DNA of 64,000 bases from a virus. The translations under genes and the position numbers were made by a program. The stretch covers positions 1 to 64,000 of the IMG/VR virus record IMGVR_UViG_3300042731_006881; one strand, given 5' to 3'. Shown here piece after piece: positions 23,247-31,564 of the stretch. Each line of letters begins with the position of its first letter. Position 1 is the stretch's first letter. The notes beneath the pieces are model-generated. The model did no database searches and was not told where the DNA came from. It saw nothing but the letters and a program-made list of their open reading frames with translations.

Positions 23247-25570
23247 GGCTCACGACCGGAAGGGTCCACGGTTGGAGAATCGCCTCGACCTGCAGAGATC
23301 TCACTCGCGTTCGTTACCGTAACGTTCAAGTTCCCGGACCTGAGTGTCGCCTCCATCTTCTGTAGCTCAGCACGCAACTCGTCTAGCTTGCTAGCATCTG
23401 CTGTCCGTTCTGCTAGTTGCGCGTCAGACAGTCCGCCAGACATCCCAAACCATCCCTTGATTGCCTTCCAGTCTCCAGCAAACGTCCCCTTCTCCTCGGC
23501 GCTTGCGATACGCTCTCTGTACTGGATCGTTGCTTCCCGTAGATCCCTAACCGCTTCTGGCGTTGTTTCTCTCTGCTCGCGCATCTGTCTCGCCACTCTT
23601 TGTCTGGCGATGTCTGCGTTGACGCTACTGATGACCGAACGAGATCTACCCTCGCCCATATCCTTTGTAGCTCTGTCAATTATTAGTCGTCCGGTTGCGT
23701 ACAGCGTTACAGCTGCTGCGGTGATCACCAACCCAGCAGAAAGAGTTCCTAACGCTCCAGCGCCAGGAGCCGCTCCTCCGGAAGCAGTAGCTCCGACACC
23801 AAACGACTTCTTGATTGCTGCATCGATAACCGAGCGAAACGATGACTCAGCAAAAGCCCTTGCCGTGGAAACTCCGATTGCAGCAACAATAGCCTGACCT
23901 GGATTTGATGCTGCCAACTCGACGATGCTCCCCAACGCATCAGCAGCACGCAGAGCAGACGGTGCGAGTTTCTCTGCAGCTGGAATCAGCTTGTCCGCCA
24001 TCGAAGCCACAACTCTTTCGAGCTGCTGGTTGAACCGCATCGCCTTTGCCTCGGTACCACCAAGAACGCTTTCTAGATCTTCTCCGATCTGCTCTTTGCT
24101 GACCTCACCAGCGGTATCGCGGAACGTAGATCGAAGAGCAGCGACCCCTCTCTTCCCGCCGCCAGCTTCGGTGAAGATCTCGAGGAACCTCGTAATTCCA
24201 AGGTTCGCGCGGATGTTTGGCATGATTGCCTGGAGCTGTTGGAGCTGGTTCATCTCCACAGTTCCCTTGCCTCGAACCTTTACGCTTCTCTTCTCCTCAG
24301 TGGCAGAGAGAAGGTCGACAATGATGTCCTCGAACGACCTAAGCTTGTTCTTCTCGGTGCTGGAGAAGACATCGACTCCAGCGATGTCCTTGAAGTTGGT
24401 AGCCTTCGACTTCAACGCCAGTGCAGCGTTCATTGTGAACGTAGCTGCCGTTGCTGGGTTCTTCGCAGCACCTCCCTCCGCCAACTGCGCGGTGCCCATC
24501 AGAGCGACTAGGTTGCGACCGACGTCTCCTTCGAACTGGCTGGCGATACCGGATAGCTTGGGAAGCTCTTTCGCCATTTCAGAGACAGGAATCGAGTACT
24601 TCTTCGCCTCGTACACGGCTGTACGCATCAGCGATCCGATCGCTTCGCGCTTCTTCAGCTCGTCGCCAGCGTACTCTGCTTGACCCTCGAACATGGCTTC
24701 GGCCTTTCCTGCCATGTACATGATGTCTCGATAGCTAACCCCTTGAGAGCGCGCTAGCATCGCCATCTCTCTGGAGATGTCTCTGGCTCCGGCAAGGTTC
24801 CCTCGCAGGTCTACGAATGCGTTCTGCCCTTCGAGGATGGCGTCTGTGGTCATCGCCATGTCCTCCCCAAGCGACCTTGCCTCTTCTCTCAGCACCGAGG
24901 GGTCTTTTTGTTTTCCAGCTTCTCCTACCGCACCCTTTATGTACCCTTTTACAGACAGGGCTCGTGCAGCCTTGTCCGACTCAACTACGCGGCTCATGAG
25001 GCCGCTCAGATTCGTCTCTACTCCAGCCCCACGCAGGAAGTCGTTTGCCCCCCGCCGCGCCACCGATGCGAGAGGCATATTCGGCATCATGAATCGGGTG
25101 GCTCGATGGGATGTTCGAGTCGCCAAACGGTCGATTTCTCTCCTCGACTCACGCTCGGCCTTAGCTTTGTTTCTCGCTTCTTGCTTTGCTCGCCTCTCTC
25201 GCTCTCGACTCGCCTTCCGTTCCTCTCGAGCCACCTCAGACAGCAACCGCTTGTGCTCTCGAGCCCGCTCGCGGGCGATTCTACGAATCTCCGCTAGCTG
25301 CGTCTGCGACGAGTCCTTGGCGGATTTCTCCTCAGCCTTTGCAGCCTTCTTGGCTTCCTGCTCACGAACCCGGGCAGCCTTCTTTGCTGCTCGCTCCTGC
25401 GCGTCTCCCGCCATCCTCGCGGCGCTGACTGCAGTAGAGTTGGATGAGGTAGCACTGCTTCGCTCAGCTGCCTTTGCAGCCCGAGCAGCCCGTCTCTCAT
25501 ACGCTGTGAATGTCTGCTCGACGGACGCATCGAGCCCAGCGCCGAGCATAATGCGAACTGGGGCAGCCAT
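23243..25570 (-). CDS. Tape measure protein
   Basis: A 775-residue protein. It opens with IMLGAGLDASVEQTFTAYE, then about 100 residues of Lys/Arg/Glu/Ala coiled coil. A mixed helical centre and hydrophobic segments near residues 600-640 (GLVITAAAVTLYATGR) follow. Length fixes tail length: at roughly 0.15 nm per residue about 115 nm would be expected. It follows the two chaperone-like genes as in other tailed phages. Confidence 0.85.
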   Translation of the reverse strand: MAAPVRIMLGAGLDASVEQTFTAYERRAARAAKAAERSSATSSNSTAVSAARMAGDAQERAAKKAARVREQEAKKAAKAEEKSAKDSSQTQLAEIRRIARERAREHKRLLSEVAREERKASRERERRAKQEARNKAKAERESRREIDRLATRTSHRATRFMMPNMPLASVARRGANDFLRGAGVETNLSGLMSRVVESDKAARALSVKGYIKGAVGEAGKQKDPSVLREEARSLGEDMAMTTDAILEGQNAFVDLRGNLAGARDISREMAMLARSQGVSYRDIMYMAGKAEAMFEGQAEYAGDELKKREAIGSLMRTAVYEAKKYSIPVSEMAKELPKLSGIASQFEGDVGRNLVALMGTAQLAEGGAAKNPATAATFTMNAALALKSKATNFKDIAGVDVFSSTEKNKLRSFEDIIVDLLSATEEKRSVKVRGKGTVEMNQLQQLQAIMPNIRANLGITRFLEIFTEAGGGKRGVAALRSTFRDTAGEVSKEQIGEDLESVLGGTEAKAMRFNQQLERVVASMADKLIPAAEKLAPSALRAADALGSIVELAASNPGQAIVAAIGVSTARAFAESSFRSVIDAAIKKSFGVGATASGGAAPGAGALGTLSAGLVITAAAVTLYATGRLIIDRATKDMGEGRSRSVISSVNADIARQRVARQMREQRETTPEAVRDLREATIQYRERIASAEEKGTFAGDWKAIKGWFGMSGGLSDAQLAERTADASKLDELRAELQKMEATLRSGNLNVTVTNASEISAGRGDSPTVDPSGREP

Positions 25571-25573
25571 GGG

Positions 25574-26101
25574 TCACTCGGTTGCGACTTCGTAAGCACG
25601 GTAGATGAGCCTACGAACCTTCGCAGCCTTCTCCGGCTCGAGCTCGTCGAGCTCATCGAGCTCTTCCAGCAACTCGTCGATCTCTTCGTTCGTCACCACC
25701 GGAGTGGCAGGAGACAGAGCCGTGAGTTTGGACGAGTACTCGTTGAACAGTCTGTGAATTGCAGGAACAATCAGCGCCTCGGTGATTGTCTGCTGGGGGA
25801 ATGGAAGCTCCTTAGGCCACTGAGTCGTGTTATTCGCGTCACAAATCGCGTTTCCGATCACTGCAGCAGCAAACGCTGCATTGTACTCGTCAATCCAGAG
25901 CTGTTCGTCGCTCGAGTTGCTACAGCGATCCTGCATGATCCGTGACGCATCAACCCTTGCTACGCTCTCGTCGTTCGGTGACAGCGCCTTCAGGCCAATC
26001 ACCACCGGCGACTTCGGTCTCTTCTCCCACGTGTCGCTGAACTCCTCAGGGGACACCGTGACAGACATTGCTGGAGCTCTACGTACCTGCGACGCCTTCA
26101 T
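25574..26101 (-). CDS. Tail assembly chaperone-like protein 2
   Basis: A 175-residue helical protein just upstream of the tape measure gene. It starts MKASQVRR and overlaps the upstream chaperone gene by 23 bases in a different frame; the upstream protein also starts MKAS-x-VRR. The C-terminal third is very acidic (ELLEELDELDELEPEK). In most tailed phages these two are joined by a ribosomal frameshift; here an independent start is visible and no slippery heptamer is seen. Confidence 0.65.
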   Translation of the reverse strand: MKASQVRRAPAMSVTVSPEEFSDTWEKRPKSPVVIGLKALSPNDESVARVDASRIMQDRCSNSSDEQLWIDEYNAAFAAAVIGNAICDANNTTQWPKELPFPQQTITEALIVPAIHRLFNEYSSKLTALSPATPVVTNEEIDELLEELDELDELEPEKAAKVRRLIYRAYEVATE

Positions 26102-26726
26102 TTGTCGTTGTCTCGTTGTTCGTGGCGGTCGTAGAACTCGCTACGGCATCGGATCCACCAGAGAATCTGTCCTGCAGTAAGGTCAACAGCAGCCTGACCG
26201 TAGTAATGGTAAAGCTCGCTGCTATACCTGGCCGCAAAGAGAAGTATCTCTCCAGAGCTAAAGGGCCTGCCATCTCCTCCAGGAGCTGCTTGAACTCGTC
26301 AGTGTCGGCGTTTCCGACCCTGTGCGTTACCTTCTGCAGTTCGTCCTGGTAGGCGACATGACGGCGAGCGAGCGCCAACACCCCGTCCGCCATGAGTTCT
26401 CCCATCTCTTCGATCTGCTGCAGACCTCCATCGAAAAATGGCTCAGGTCGCTTCGGGTCGCTGTCTGCGTCGACAACCCCGATCAAGCAGCGGAAGAGAG
26501 ACTTTGCGAACTCGTAGACCTCGTCTCCTTCTTGAGGCTCATGCTCAGGATTCCCAGCCTCAGCAGCCTTCTTCTTTGCGTAGGCGCGCGCTCTTGCAAA
26601 GACTTCTGACTCTTGTCCTGGACGAAGGGGGGCAAGGCCTACCTCGACCCTGCCCCCATCACCAACAAGCTCCAGTTCGACCCTCTTGAACTGGGCGTCC
26701 CCTCTGCGCACATCGCTCGCCTTCAT
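26079..26726 (-). CDS. Tail assembly chaperone-like protein 1
   Basis: A 215-residue protein starting MKASDVRR, with a GAGGT site about seven bases upstream. Residues 12-80 form a small beta-then-helix domain. The C-terminal part has a Thr/Asn/Glu tail. Position (tube, chaperone 1, chaperone 2, tape measure) supports the role of binding unassembled tape measure. Its N-terminal eight residues are shared with the next gene, pointing to duplication of a start region. Confidence 0.65.
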   Translation of the reverse strand: MKASDVRRGDAQFKRVELELVGDGGRVEVGLAPLRPGQESEVFARARAYAKKKAAEAGNPEHEPQEGDEVYEFAKSLFRCLIGVVDADSDPKRPEPFFDGGLQQIEEMGELMADGVLALARRHVAYQDELQKVTHRVGNADTDEFKQLLEEMAGPLALERYFSLRPGIAASFTITTVRLLLTLLQDRFSGGSDAVASSTTATNNETTTNEGVAGT

Positions 26727-26737
26727 TGTCTACCTCA

Positions 26738-26765
26738 TTGAAAAGTCGCGCATGGGCGCTATAAT
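26738..26765 (+). promoter_or_regulatory. Near-consensus promoter for tRNA-like RNA
   Basis: TTGAAA (26738-26743), 16-base spacer, TATAAT (26760-26765): five of six and six of six matches to the sigma-70 consensus. The predicted start at about 26772 is exactly the first base of the acceptor-like stem of the RNA element. It is on the plus strand, opposite to the surrounding late genes, and is the best promoter match in the window. Confidence 0.7.
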
Positions 26766-26771
26766 GGGACG

Positions 26772-26850
26772 GCTCTACACATGGAAAACCGCTAGGGGCA
26801 TCGCGGAGTACTCCCGTTCCTACGGCCCGGTTCGATTCCGGGGTAGAGCC
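26772..26850 (+). ncRNA. tRNA-like RNA 1 with own promoter
   Basis: Acceptor-like stem GCTCTAC (26772-26778) pairs perfectly with GTAGAGC (26843-26849), extended by G26771-C26850. It abuts a canonical T arm: CCCGG (26826-26830), loop TTCGATT, CCGGG (26838-26842). Total length near 79 matches a tRNA. The 47 bases between do not fold into normal D and anticodon arms: the best stem there is CCGC/GCGG (26789-26792 with 26803-26806) around a 10-base loop. No CCA is encoded; CTAG follows. Antisense to the late leftward transcript. Likely recognised by tRNA-processing enzymes; not a decoding tRNA as far as can be seen. Confidence 0.6.
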
Positions 26851-26880
26851 CTAGATCAACCAGTGCGATCAAAGCGGTAA

Positions 26881-27027
26881 TCACCACAACATGTCTAGTA
26901 CCGTGACGACAATAACGGTGACGATTACGATGACGCCAAACCAGCCAACGTAATCATCACCGTCACCAACATCTACTCCACCACCAGTGTCACACGGGCC
27001 ACGCTGGTCCACCGCGCTATCCGACAT
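26881..27027 (-). CDS. Small single-span membrane protein
   Basis: A 48-residue protein from the ATG at 27027, overlapping the tube gene's end by 11 bases. Asp/Gly-rich N-terminus, then one strong membrane span (WFGVIVIVTVIVVTVLDMLW). Expected topology is N-out or N-in single span. Function unknown. It lies immediately after the tail tube gene and before the intergenic stretch with the tRNA-like RNA. Confidence 0.5.
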   Translation of the reverse strand: MSDSAVDQRGPCDTGGGVDVGDGDDYVGWFGVIVIVTVIVVTVLDMLW

Positions 27028-27385
27028 CCTCAAATTCTGGGCCCTCGAACTCCCAGTTACCGTCGCTCTTCCCGGATGAATTATCCCAGTCTCCTCCGTA
27101 CTTGGTGCACACCATCTCAGACTGCTTGAGAACTCCACACCACGGCCCCAGCGTGATCTTCACGGTATCACCGGCCTTGATTGACGAGACCGGGATGCGT
27201 GACACTGGAGCCAAAGAAGTGATGCTCAGGGTTCCTGTGTTTACCCCTTTGCTTCGTCCTGCGAACCCGTTCTCGATGATCTGGTTTTCTCCGCCATCGG
27301 TGACCGTGAAGTTCCCAGTCTTTGTCTCCCCGAGACGCCTGCCGTCCTTGTATACGGTTATCCCTCGCACTGTGTATCTAGGCAT
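27017..27385 (-). CDS. Tail tube protein
   Basis: A 122-residue protein, mainly beta, directly downstream of the sheath gene as in Mu-like phages. GENQIIENGFAGRSKGVNTGTLSI matches the outline of contractile-tail tube proteins of Mu gpM type (a beta-barrel with a long loop). The last 25 residues are acidic and flexible. Assigned by order, size and fold outline. Confidence 0.7.
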   Translation of the reverse strand: MPRYTVRGITVYKDGRRLGETKTGNFTVTDGGENQIIENGFAGRSKGVNTGTLSITSLAPVSRIPVSSIKAGDTVKITLGPWCGVLKQSEMVCTKYGGDWDNSSGKSDGNWEFEGPEFEDVG

Positions 27386-27402
27386 TTTATAGCCCTTTCA
27401 GC

Positions 27403-29259
27403 TCAGCCAGCAATCTGACGCACAGACTGAGCCATCTGATGTTGGTGCTTGCGGACCACGCACGGGACAACCGTGTTGATGCGGTCCGTATCGTCGTCGT
27501 ACTCGCTCACAGGAGGGTTAGCGTCAACGGACTTTAGGTATCCGATCTTTTCGACATCCTTCAGGTCTGCGAGTACCAGTGCGTTCCAGACTCGAGGGGT
27601 ACCAACCCCTTCGATCTGCGGCTGACCATCTGGCAAGTCTGGGCCTACACCCGGGTTCTCCTCCAGGTATGACTGCGCAAGTGTCCCCATCCTCACACGA
27701 ACGTACTGTGGGACGGTTACGTCAGCCGTATCCAGGCATCGGTAGTCAGGGTCTGAACCGTTCAAGCAGTGCGAGCAGATGGATCGAACAATGCGAGTGT
27801 CCCCGTTGAAGTCGTTGACCGGTGACACGCCTGCATTCAACAGAGCCTTTAGCTCAGCGTGGTTCCATCGGTCAGTTGCATGAGCCGGGACATCTGTCCA
27901 CAACTGCGCCCCAGCATCATTGAACTCGCCATCGTATCTGGTCCACGGGTCGTTGCTTTCTGCCGCAGCCCGTTGAGCAGCTACCTTTGCAGCAATTTGC
28001 GCAGGATGCTTGCGACTGTTTCTCTGCGCGTACACAGCACACAGGTATGCGTTCAGAGTGGTCTGAGCCAGGCTAGTAACCTCTGTCAACGTTCCTGTGT
28101 GACCTAAAACAACCTGTTCCTTGTGGTTGATGAGCGGTGCTGACTCACTGTCAGCATGCGCCTCCCAACGTGCCGCGTTGGTAGCGTCGTTCTGCGCTGA
28201 CCCGATTCTAGCGTACTCCTCCGCCTCCATCAGGTCGATGATGTTGCTCACGTCATCGGTCCCGACTCCGCCGTAGAATCTCGTCCACCCGCTCGCCGTC
28301 TGCTCTGCTTGCGAGTAGACACCAAAAAGGAACTCACCAGAGGTGTTGACCTGTGCTTCGATATCGATCTGAGTGATCGTGTCGAAGTACTGGTCGCCAA
28401 CTAGAACCTCACCTCCATCTGCACCAGTGATAGTCAGCACATCGGTAACGGGTGAACCGTCGAACGTACCAGTGAACGTGATAGTTGACCCTGCTACATA
28501 GGAACCTACGCTCGCAGACAATGTTGCTGTAGCAAATCGTGGCGGGTCAATCGTCGCTACACCACCAGAGGCAAGAGCCCCGTTGATGTCCGCTCCGCTG
28601 TAGCTAGCTGAGCTTGAACTGGTAGCAATAGCGACCTTCACTCCGTCGTTGTCCTGCGTCGGTCCGAGCGTGATCACGCAACCGGTCGGAGCTTTGCTCA
28701 TGTCCAGCTTTGCCAGCCAACTGTTCCCACGCTCACCTGGAGAAGCAACTGTCAGCGTGACGTCGTACTCAGTAGCACCACCAACTGATGCTACACAGAA
28801 CCCGTGAGCCTTTCCATTTACCGCGTTGGCTAGGTTTGTCGCTGTCTGCTGTGCGCTTGTAGTGTCGATCGAGAACTCGACAGTGTTGTCTCCGAAGTGC
28901 AGTTTCGCGGACCCGACCCCAGTACCCAGTGACTCGAAGTTCACGACCAGCGTTGCCTGCACACCTCCATCTGGTGACGCAGGGGGAGCAAAGAAGATGC
29001 TAGCTCCAGTCCCCGCCGCTGCGAGGTACTGCTGCATGAGCTCGCTACGTGCACCAGCAAGCGCAGCGGCCTCTGTTTCTCCGAAGACTTCGACTACATC
29101 TAGGTCCGGAGTCATCGACCCATCGCTCGTCATGTTACCGGTTAGCACGACCGAACTAGGCAAAGTCGCCACCCTGCGGCCCTGCCCGAACTTGTTCTCG
29201 GAGTAGTTACCGGGAACCTTGTCGTCACCGGTCAATCCGGAAAGGGAAAACAGCGTCAT
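27403..29259 (-). CDS. Tail sheath protein (Mu gpL-like)
   Basis: A 618-residue protein. The N-terminus has VPGNYSENKFGQGRR, the P-G-x-Y-x-E-x-x-x-G-x-G segment of Mu-type sheaths. A long insertion domain with SGADINGALASGG and beta-rich stretches follows, then the conserved C-terminal region with RMGTLAQSYLEENPG and a strand/helix ending. This is the contractile sheath and is the strongest evidence for a myovirus particle. At 618 residues it is longer than Mu gpL (about 495), consistent with added surface domains. Confidence 0.85.
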   Translation of the reverse strand: MTLFSLSGLTGDDKVPGNYSENKFGQGRRVATLPSSVVLTGNMTSDGSMTPDLDVVEVFGETEAAALAGARSELMQQYLAAAGTGASIFFAPPASPDGGVQATLVVNFESLGTGVGSAKLHFGDNTVEFSIDTTSAQQTATNLANAVNGKAHGFCVASVGGATEYDVTLTVASPGERGNSWLAKLDMSKAPTGCVITLGPTQDNDGVKVAIATSSSSASYSGADINGALASGGVATIDPPRFATATLSASVGSYVAGSTITFTGTFDGSPVTDVLTITGADGGEVLVGDQYFDTITQIDIEAQVNTSGEFLFGVYSQAEQTASGWTRFYGGVGTDDVSNIIDLMEAEEYARIGSAQNDATNAARWEAHADSESAPLINHKEQVVLGHTGTLTEVTSLAQTTLNAYLCAVYAQRNSRKHPAQIAAKVAAQRAAAESNDPWTRYDGEFNDAGAQLWTDVPAHATDRWNHAELKALLNAGVSPVNDFNGDTRIVRSICSHCLNGSDPDYRCLDTADVTVPQYVRVRMGTLAQSYLEENPGVGPDLPDGQPQIEGVGTPRVWNALVLADLKDVEKIGYLKSVDANPPVSEYDDDTDRINTVVPCVVRKHQHQMAQSVRQIAG

Positions 29260-29778
29260 CTATTCGGTCTCCAGTTCGTTGATGAGGTCTGGTACCACGA
29301 CAGTGGTCACTGCGACCGTGTTTGCAGCGGATGTGACCTCTTTCGTAGGCGGGTCGATCCAGTCAACCACTTGGTCTGTTTTTGCTAGCTTCCTAGCAAC
29401 GATGCGCGCGTCATCCACGCTGACCAGTGCCTTCCCGCACGCTTGCGCAGTGGCTGCATCAGCTGCAAGCAGCGCGCCCTCCCTGATACGATCACGATAG
29501 AATCGGGTATCTGGTATCTGGAACGGGGTGCGCTTGAATTGCCACGTCACATCCCAGCGCTTGCTTGGGTCTGATGCGTCACCGTTCTCCGCCCCTTCCC
29601 GCAGCAGTGCAGGGGAACGGTTGAGCTGTGCCCCGACGTGTCCTCGCACCTCGGCGCTACTCGCCTTTCCGGGGTCGTAGTACCTCGGGTCTCGAGGGTC
29701 AATGGGGCATGCGCAACATGGGCGCCCAAGATGGTCGACGGTACGGTATGGATTCGTCGCAACGACGAGCATTTTCAT
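29260..29778 (-). CDS. Hypothetical neck/tail completion-region protein
   Basis: A 172-residue protein with an N-terminal Cys pair (CCACPIDP) and R-Y-Y-D-P-G. A DUF2635-like small protein often lies before the Mu sheath, but this one is larger. The middle helix and C-terminal TTVVVPDLINELETE are not recognised. It abuts the sheath gene. Probably a minor tail or neck component. Confidence 0.55.
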   Translation of the reverse strand: MKMLVVATNPYRTVDHLGRPCCACPIDPRDPRYYDPGKASSAEVRGHVGAQLNRSPALLREGAENGDASDPSKRWDVTWQFKRTPFQIPDTRFYRDRIREGALLAADAATAQACGKALVSVDDARIVARKLAKTDQVVDWIDPPTKEVTSAANTVAVTTVVVPDLINELETE

Positions 29779-29808
29779 GATGTGTCTCTCCCGCCTAATG
29801 CGGCGTTC

Positions 29809-30528
29809 TTAGTCGTTGGAAACCACATCCGTCTGCACGAATGCGGGTGACGTGTTACCGTTCTGGTTGGTGGTCAAACCTATGGATGAACCAATGCTGG
29901 TTGGTGTGCCTGGTCTGAAGTACTCGACGACAGCGAACTCAAAGTAGGCAGCTTGGTACTCAGCTCGACCGTGTTGCAGGTCGATTGGGATTTCTGCCTG
30001 CCGAGCCACTGTCATCCTCATCTGGTCGAACCCGCACCGGTCCAGGATGTTGCTCCCCCAACGTGGAGCAGCTACATCCGTGTCGTCGTAGTCAACCCAA
30101 GCCGGGTCCCTCCACTCTGGCTCGCCTTCAAGTGCGCCATGAAGCGCAGCAGTCAGTCCAGACAGCACTCCGGACCTGCGAGCCAAGTCGAACTGGGTGC
30201 AGGGAGGTAAAACCAACAGGAGTACGATGTTTCTCTCGCGACCAAACAGTGCATCAGCAAACCGCTTTGGAGCCCCTTCGTCGCTGTAGCAGAACAGCGC
30301 TGGAAGCCCTGAGTCAGCACCGAAATCTGCACGCTCAGGGCGGTGGCTGACGACACGACGGACGATTGGCTCCCCTGGAGCAACATACGCCCACGCAGTA
30401 CCGCACTTCGCCTCGATTATGTTCTTCGCCCACCGCAGCAATGTGTCGATAGACGTGTCGCTCAGCGCGTGAGAGGGGGATGCTGGAGCCTCTACTGGAA
30501 GTAGAACTGCTCCGTAGCTGTCGGACAC
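29809..30528 (-). CDS. Tail terminator-like protein (Mu gp37 position)
   Basis: A 239-residue protein. N-terminal helix (TSIDTLLRWAKNIIEAK), then a beta domain containing ERNIVLLLVLPPCTQFDLARR, a helix (GVLSGLTAALHGALE), and ending with a beta strand (AAYFEFAVVEYF) and a flexible tail. This layout is that of tail terminator or completion proteins. It is placed between gpG-like connector and sheath genes. Confidence 0.6.
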   Translation of the reverse strand: MSDSYGAVLLPVEAPASPSHALSDTSIDTLLRWAKNIIEAKCGTAWAYVAPGEPIVRRVVSHRPERADFGADSGLPALFCYSDEGAPKRFADALFGRERNIVLLLVLPPCTQFDLARRSGVLSGLTAALHGALEGEPEWRDPAWVDYDDTDVAAPRWGSNILDRCGFDQMRMTVARQAEIPIDLQHGRAEYQAAYFEFAVVEYFRPGTPTSIGSSIGLTTNQNGNTSPAFVQTDVVSND

Positions 30529-30530
30529 GA

Positions 30531-31061
30531 TTACCTCCAGATTGCAGCGATTCGCTTTTCAACCAGCTTCGCTGATTCGATCATCGTGTAGTAGCCCTTG
30601 CGGGCTGCCAGCGACATGAACCAGGTTGGTTTGGTGCCGGGGTGATTGACGCGAGGGAACGAGACCAACCGACCCATCTTTGCCCAGTAGAAGACGAGGC
30701 GACCAGTCACTTTCTTCTTGCGTGACCGAGACTGCCCCTGTTCCATTGGTCCAACGAATCCGCGAGCTGCCTTTGCTACGATAGGGTGAGGACTCGTTCC
30801 CCACTCGACGTGTGCCGCGTATGGGGCCGTTGCCTGGATGATGGCGTCCCAAATCCTGCGAACGCGCCTGCTTGCTGGCTGAAATCCTAACGACCCTCGA
30901 AGTCGTCCACTGCGATCTCGGAACTTCGTTGTAGCCTTCGCGTGCTCCAGCGCCGCCTTTGCTCCAGCGTTGGCTGCATCCTCTGCTGCGTACTCCATCT
31001 CATTGATGGTCCGCTCCTTGAGGCGATGGTAATCCTCTAGGTCAAGGCGACATCGAATCAT
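30531..31061 (-). CDS. Head-tail/tail completion protein (gpG, HK97-gp10-like)
   Basis: A 176-residue basic protein. N-terminal helix (EMEYAAEDAANAGAKAALEHAK), then the family pattern FRDRSGRLRGSLGF followed by APYAAHVEWGTSPHPI; the A-x-Y-A-x-x-V-E-x-G-T segment is diagnostic of HK97 gp10-like and Mu gpG-like morphogenesis proteins. It joins head to tail. Confidence 0.8.
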   Translation of the reverse strand: MIRCRLDLEDYHRLKERTINEMEYAAEDAANAGAKAALEHAKATTKFRDRSGRLRGSLGFQPASRRVRRIWDAIIQATAPYAAHVEWGTSPHPIVAKAARGFVGPMEQGQSRSRKKKVTGRLVFYWAKMGRLVSFPRVNHPGTKPTWFMSLAARKGYYTMIESAKLVEKRIAAIWR

Positions 31062-31529
31062 TCAAAACATCCCGAATCCGCCACGGTAGAACGATGTTGT
31101 GGAGTCGTCCTCAACATCTGGGATCACATCACCGCCAACGTTGCTCGGTTCGTTTGGAGCCCCTTCAGTGTCGACCTTGGTGAAGCTCTTCCTCAGCATT
31201 GAAAGGTCTGAGTTCACTGCCTTCATCATCTCAACCCAGTCGTGCCCAGGGCACGCGGCAGGGTGACGCTTGACGGCCATGTACTCGCACACATCAAGGG
31301 TGAGCCGAACTACCTCATGAGCTTCCCCACTGTCTATCGCTGACTGCACTTCTTCCAGCGAAGTGATGCCTCTCAGATACCCAGCAACCTTGCTGGTTGC
31401 GTCAAGACGTAGCTGAGTCAATGGGGACGTGTCGGCGAAGCCGTCACCGTCGTCGTCATAGAGCCTGTCAACCCCAATAGACGACAGACGGCTTCGTACC
31501 TGAGCTTCGGTTACGAACTCCCACGCCAT
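31062..31529 (-). CDS. Head-tail connector protein (Mu gp36, DUF1320-like)
   Basis: A 155-residue protein whose start fits DUF1320 (helix, LYDDDGDGFADTSPLTQLRLDATSKVAGYL). A second helical block follows (VRLTLDVCEYMAVKRHPAAC), then the acidic or flexible tail. In Mu the gene follows the capsid genes. Abuts the gpG-like gene. Forms the adaptor ring below the portal. Confidence 0.8.
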   Translation of the reverse strand: MAWEFVTEAQVRSRLSSIGVDRLYDDDGDGFADTSPLTQLRLDATSKVAGYLRGITSLEEVQSAIDSGEAHEVVRLTLDVCEYMAVKRHPAACPGHDWVEMMKAVNSDLSMLRKSFTKVDTEGAPNEPSNVGGDVIPDVEDDSTTSFYRGGFGMF

Positions 31530-31564
31530 GACATCACTCAGTCAGCAACTCGAAACGCGCAGGT

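Noticed and set aside
23388-25595. Long plus-strand frames opposite the tape measure gene
   Set aside because: Ser/Ala/Leu-rich antisense shadows of a coiled-coil gene; no start signals.
26060-26110. Programmed frameshift joining the tail chaperones
   Set aside because: No slippery heptamer in the overlap and the second frame has its own ATG. Kept as separate genes.
26772-26850. Ordinary tRNA gene
   Set aside because: Acceptor and T arm are perfect, but no 5-bp anticodon stem with a 7-base loop and no normal D arm can be drawn, and no CCA follows. The two shorter relatives cannot hold an anticodon arm at all.
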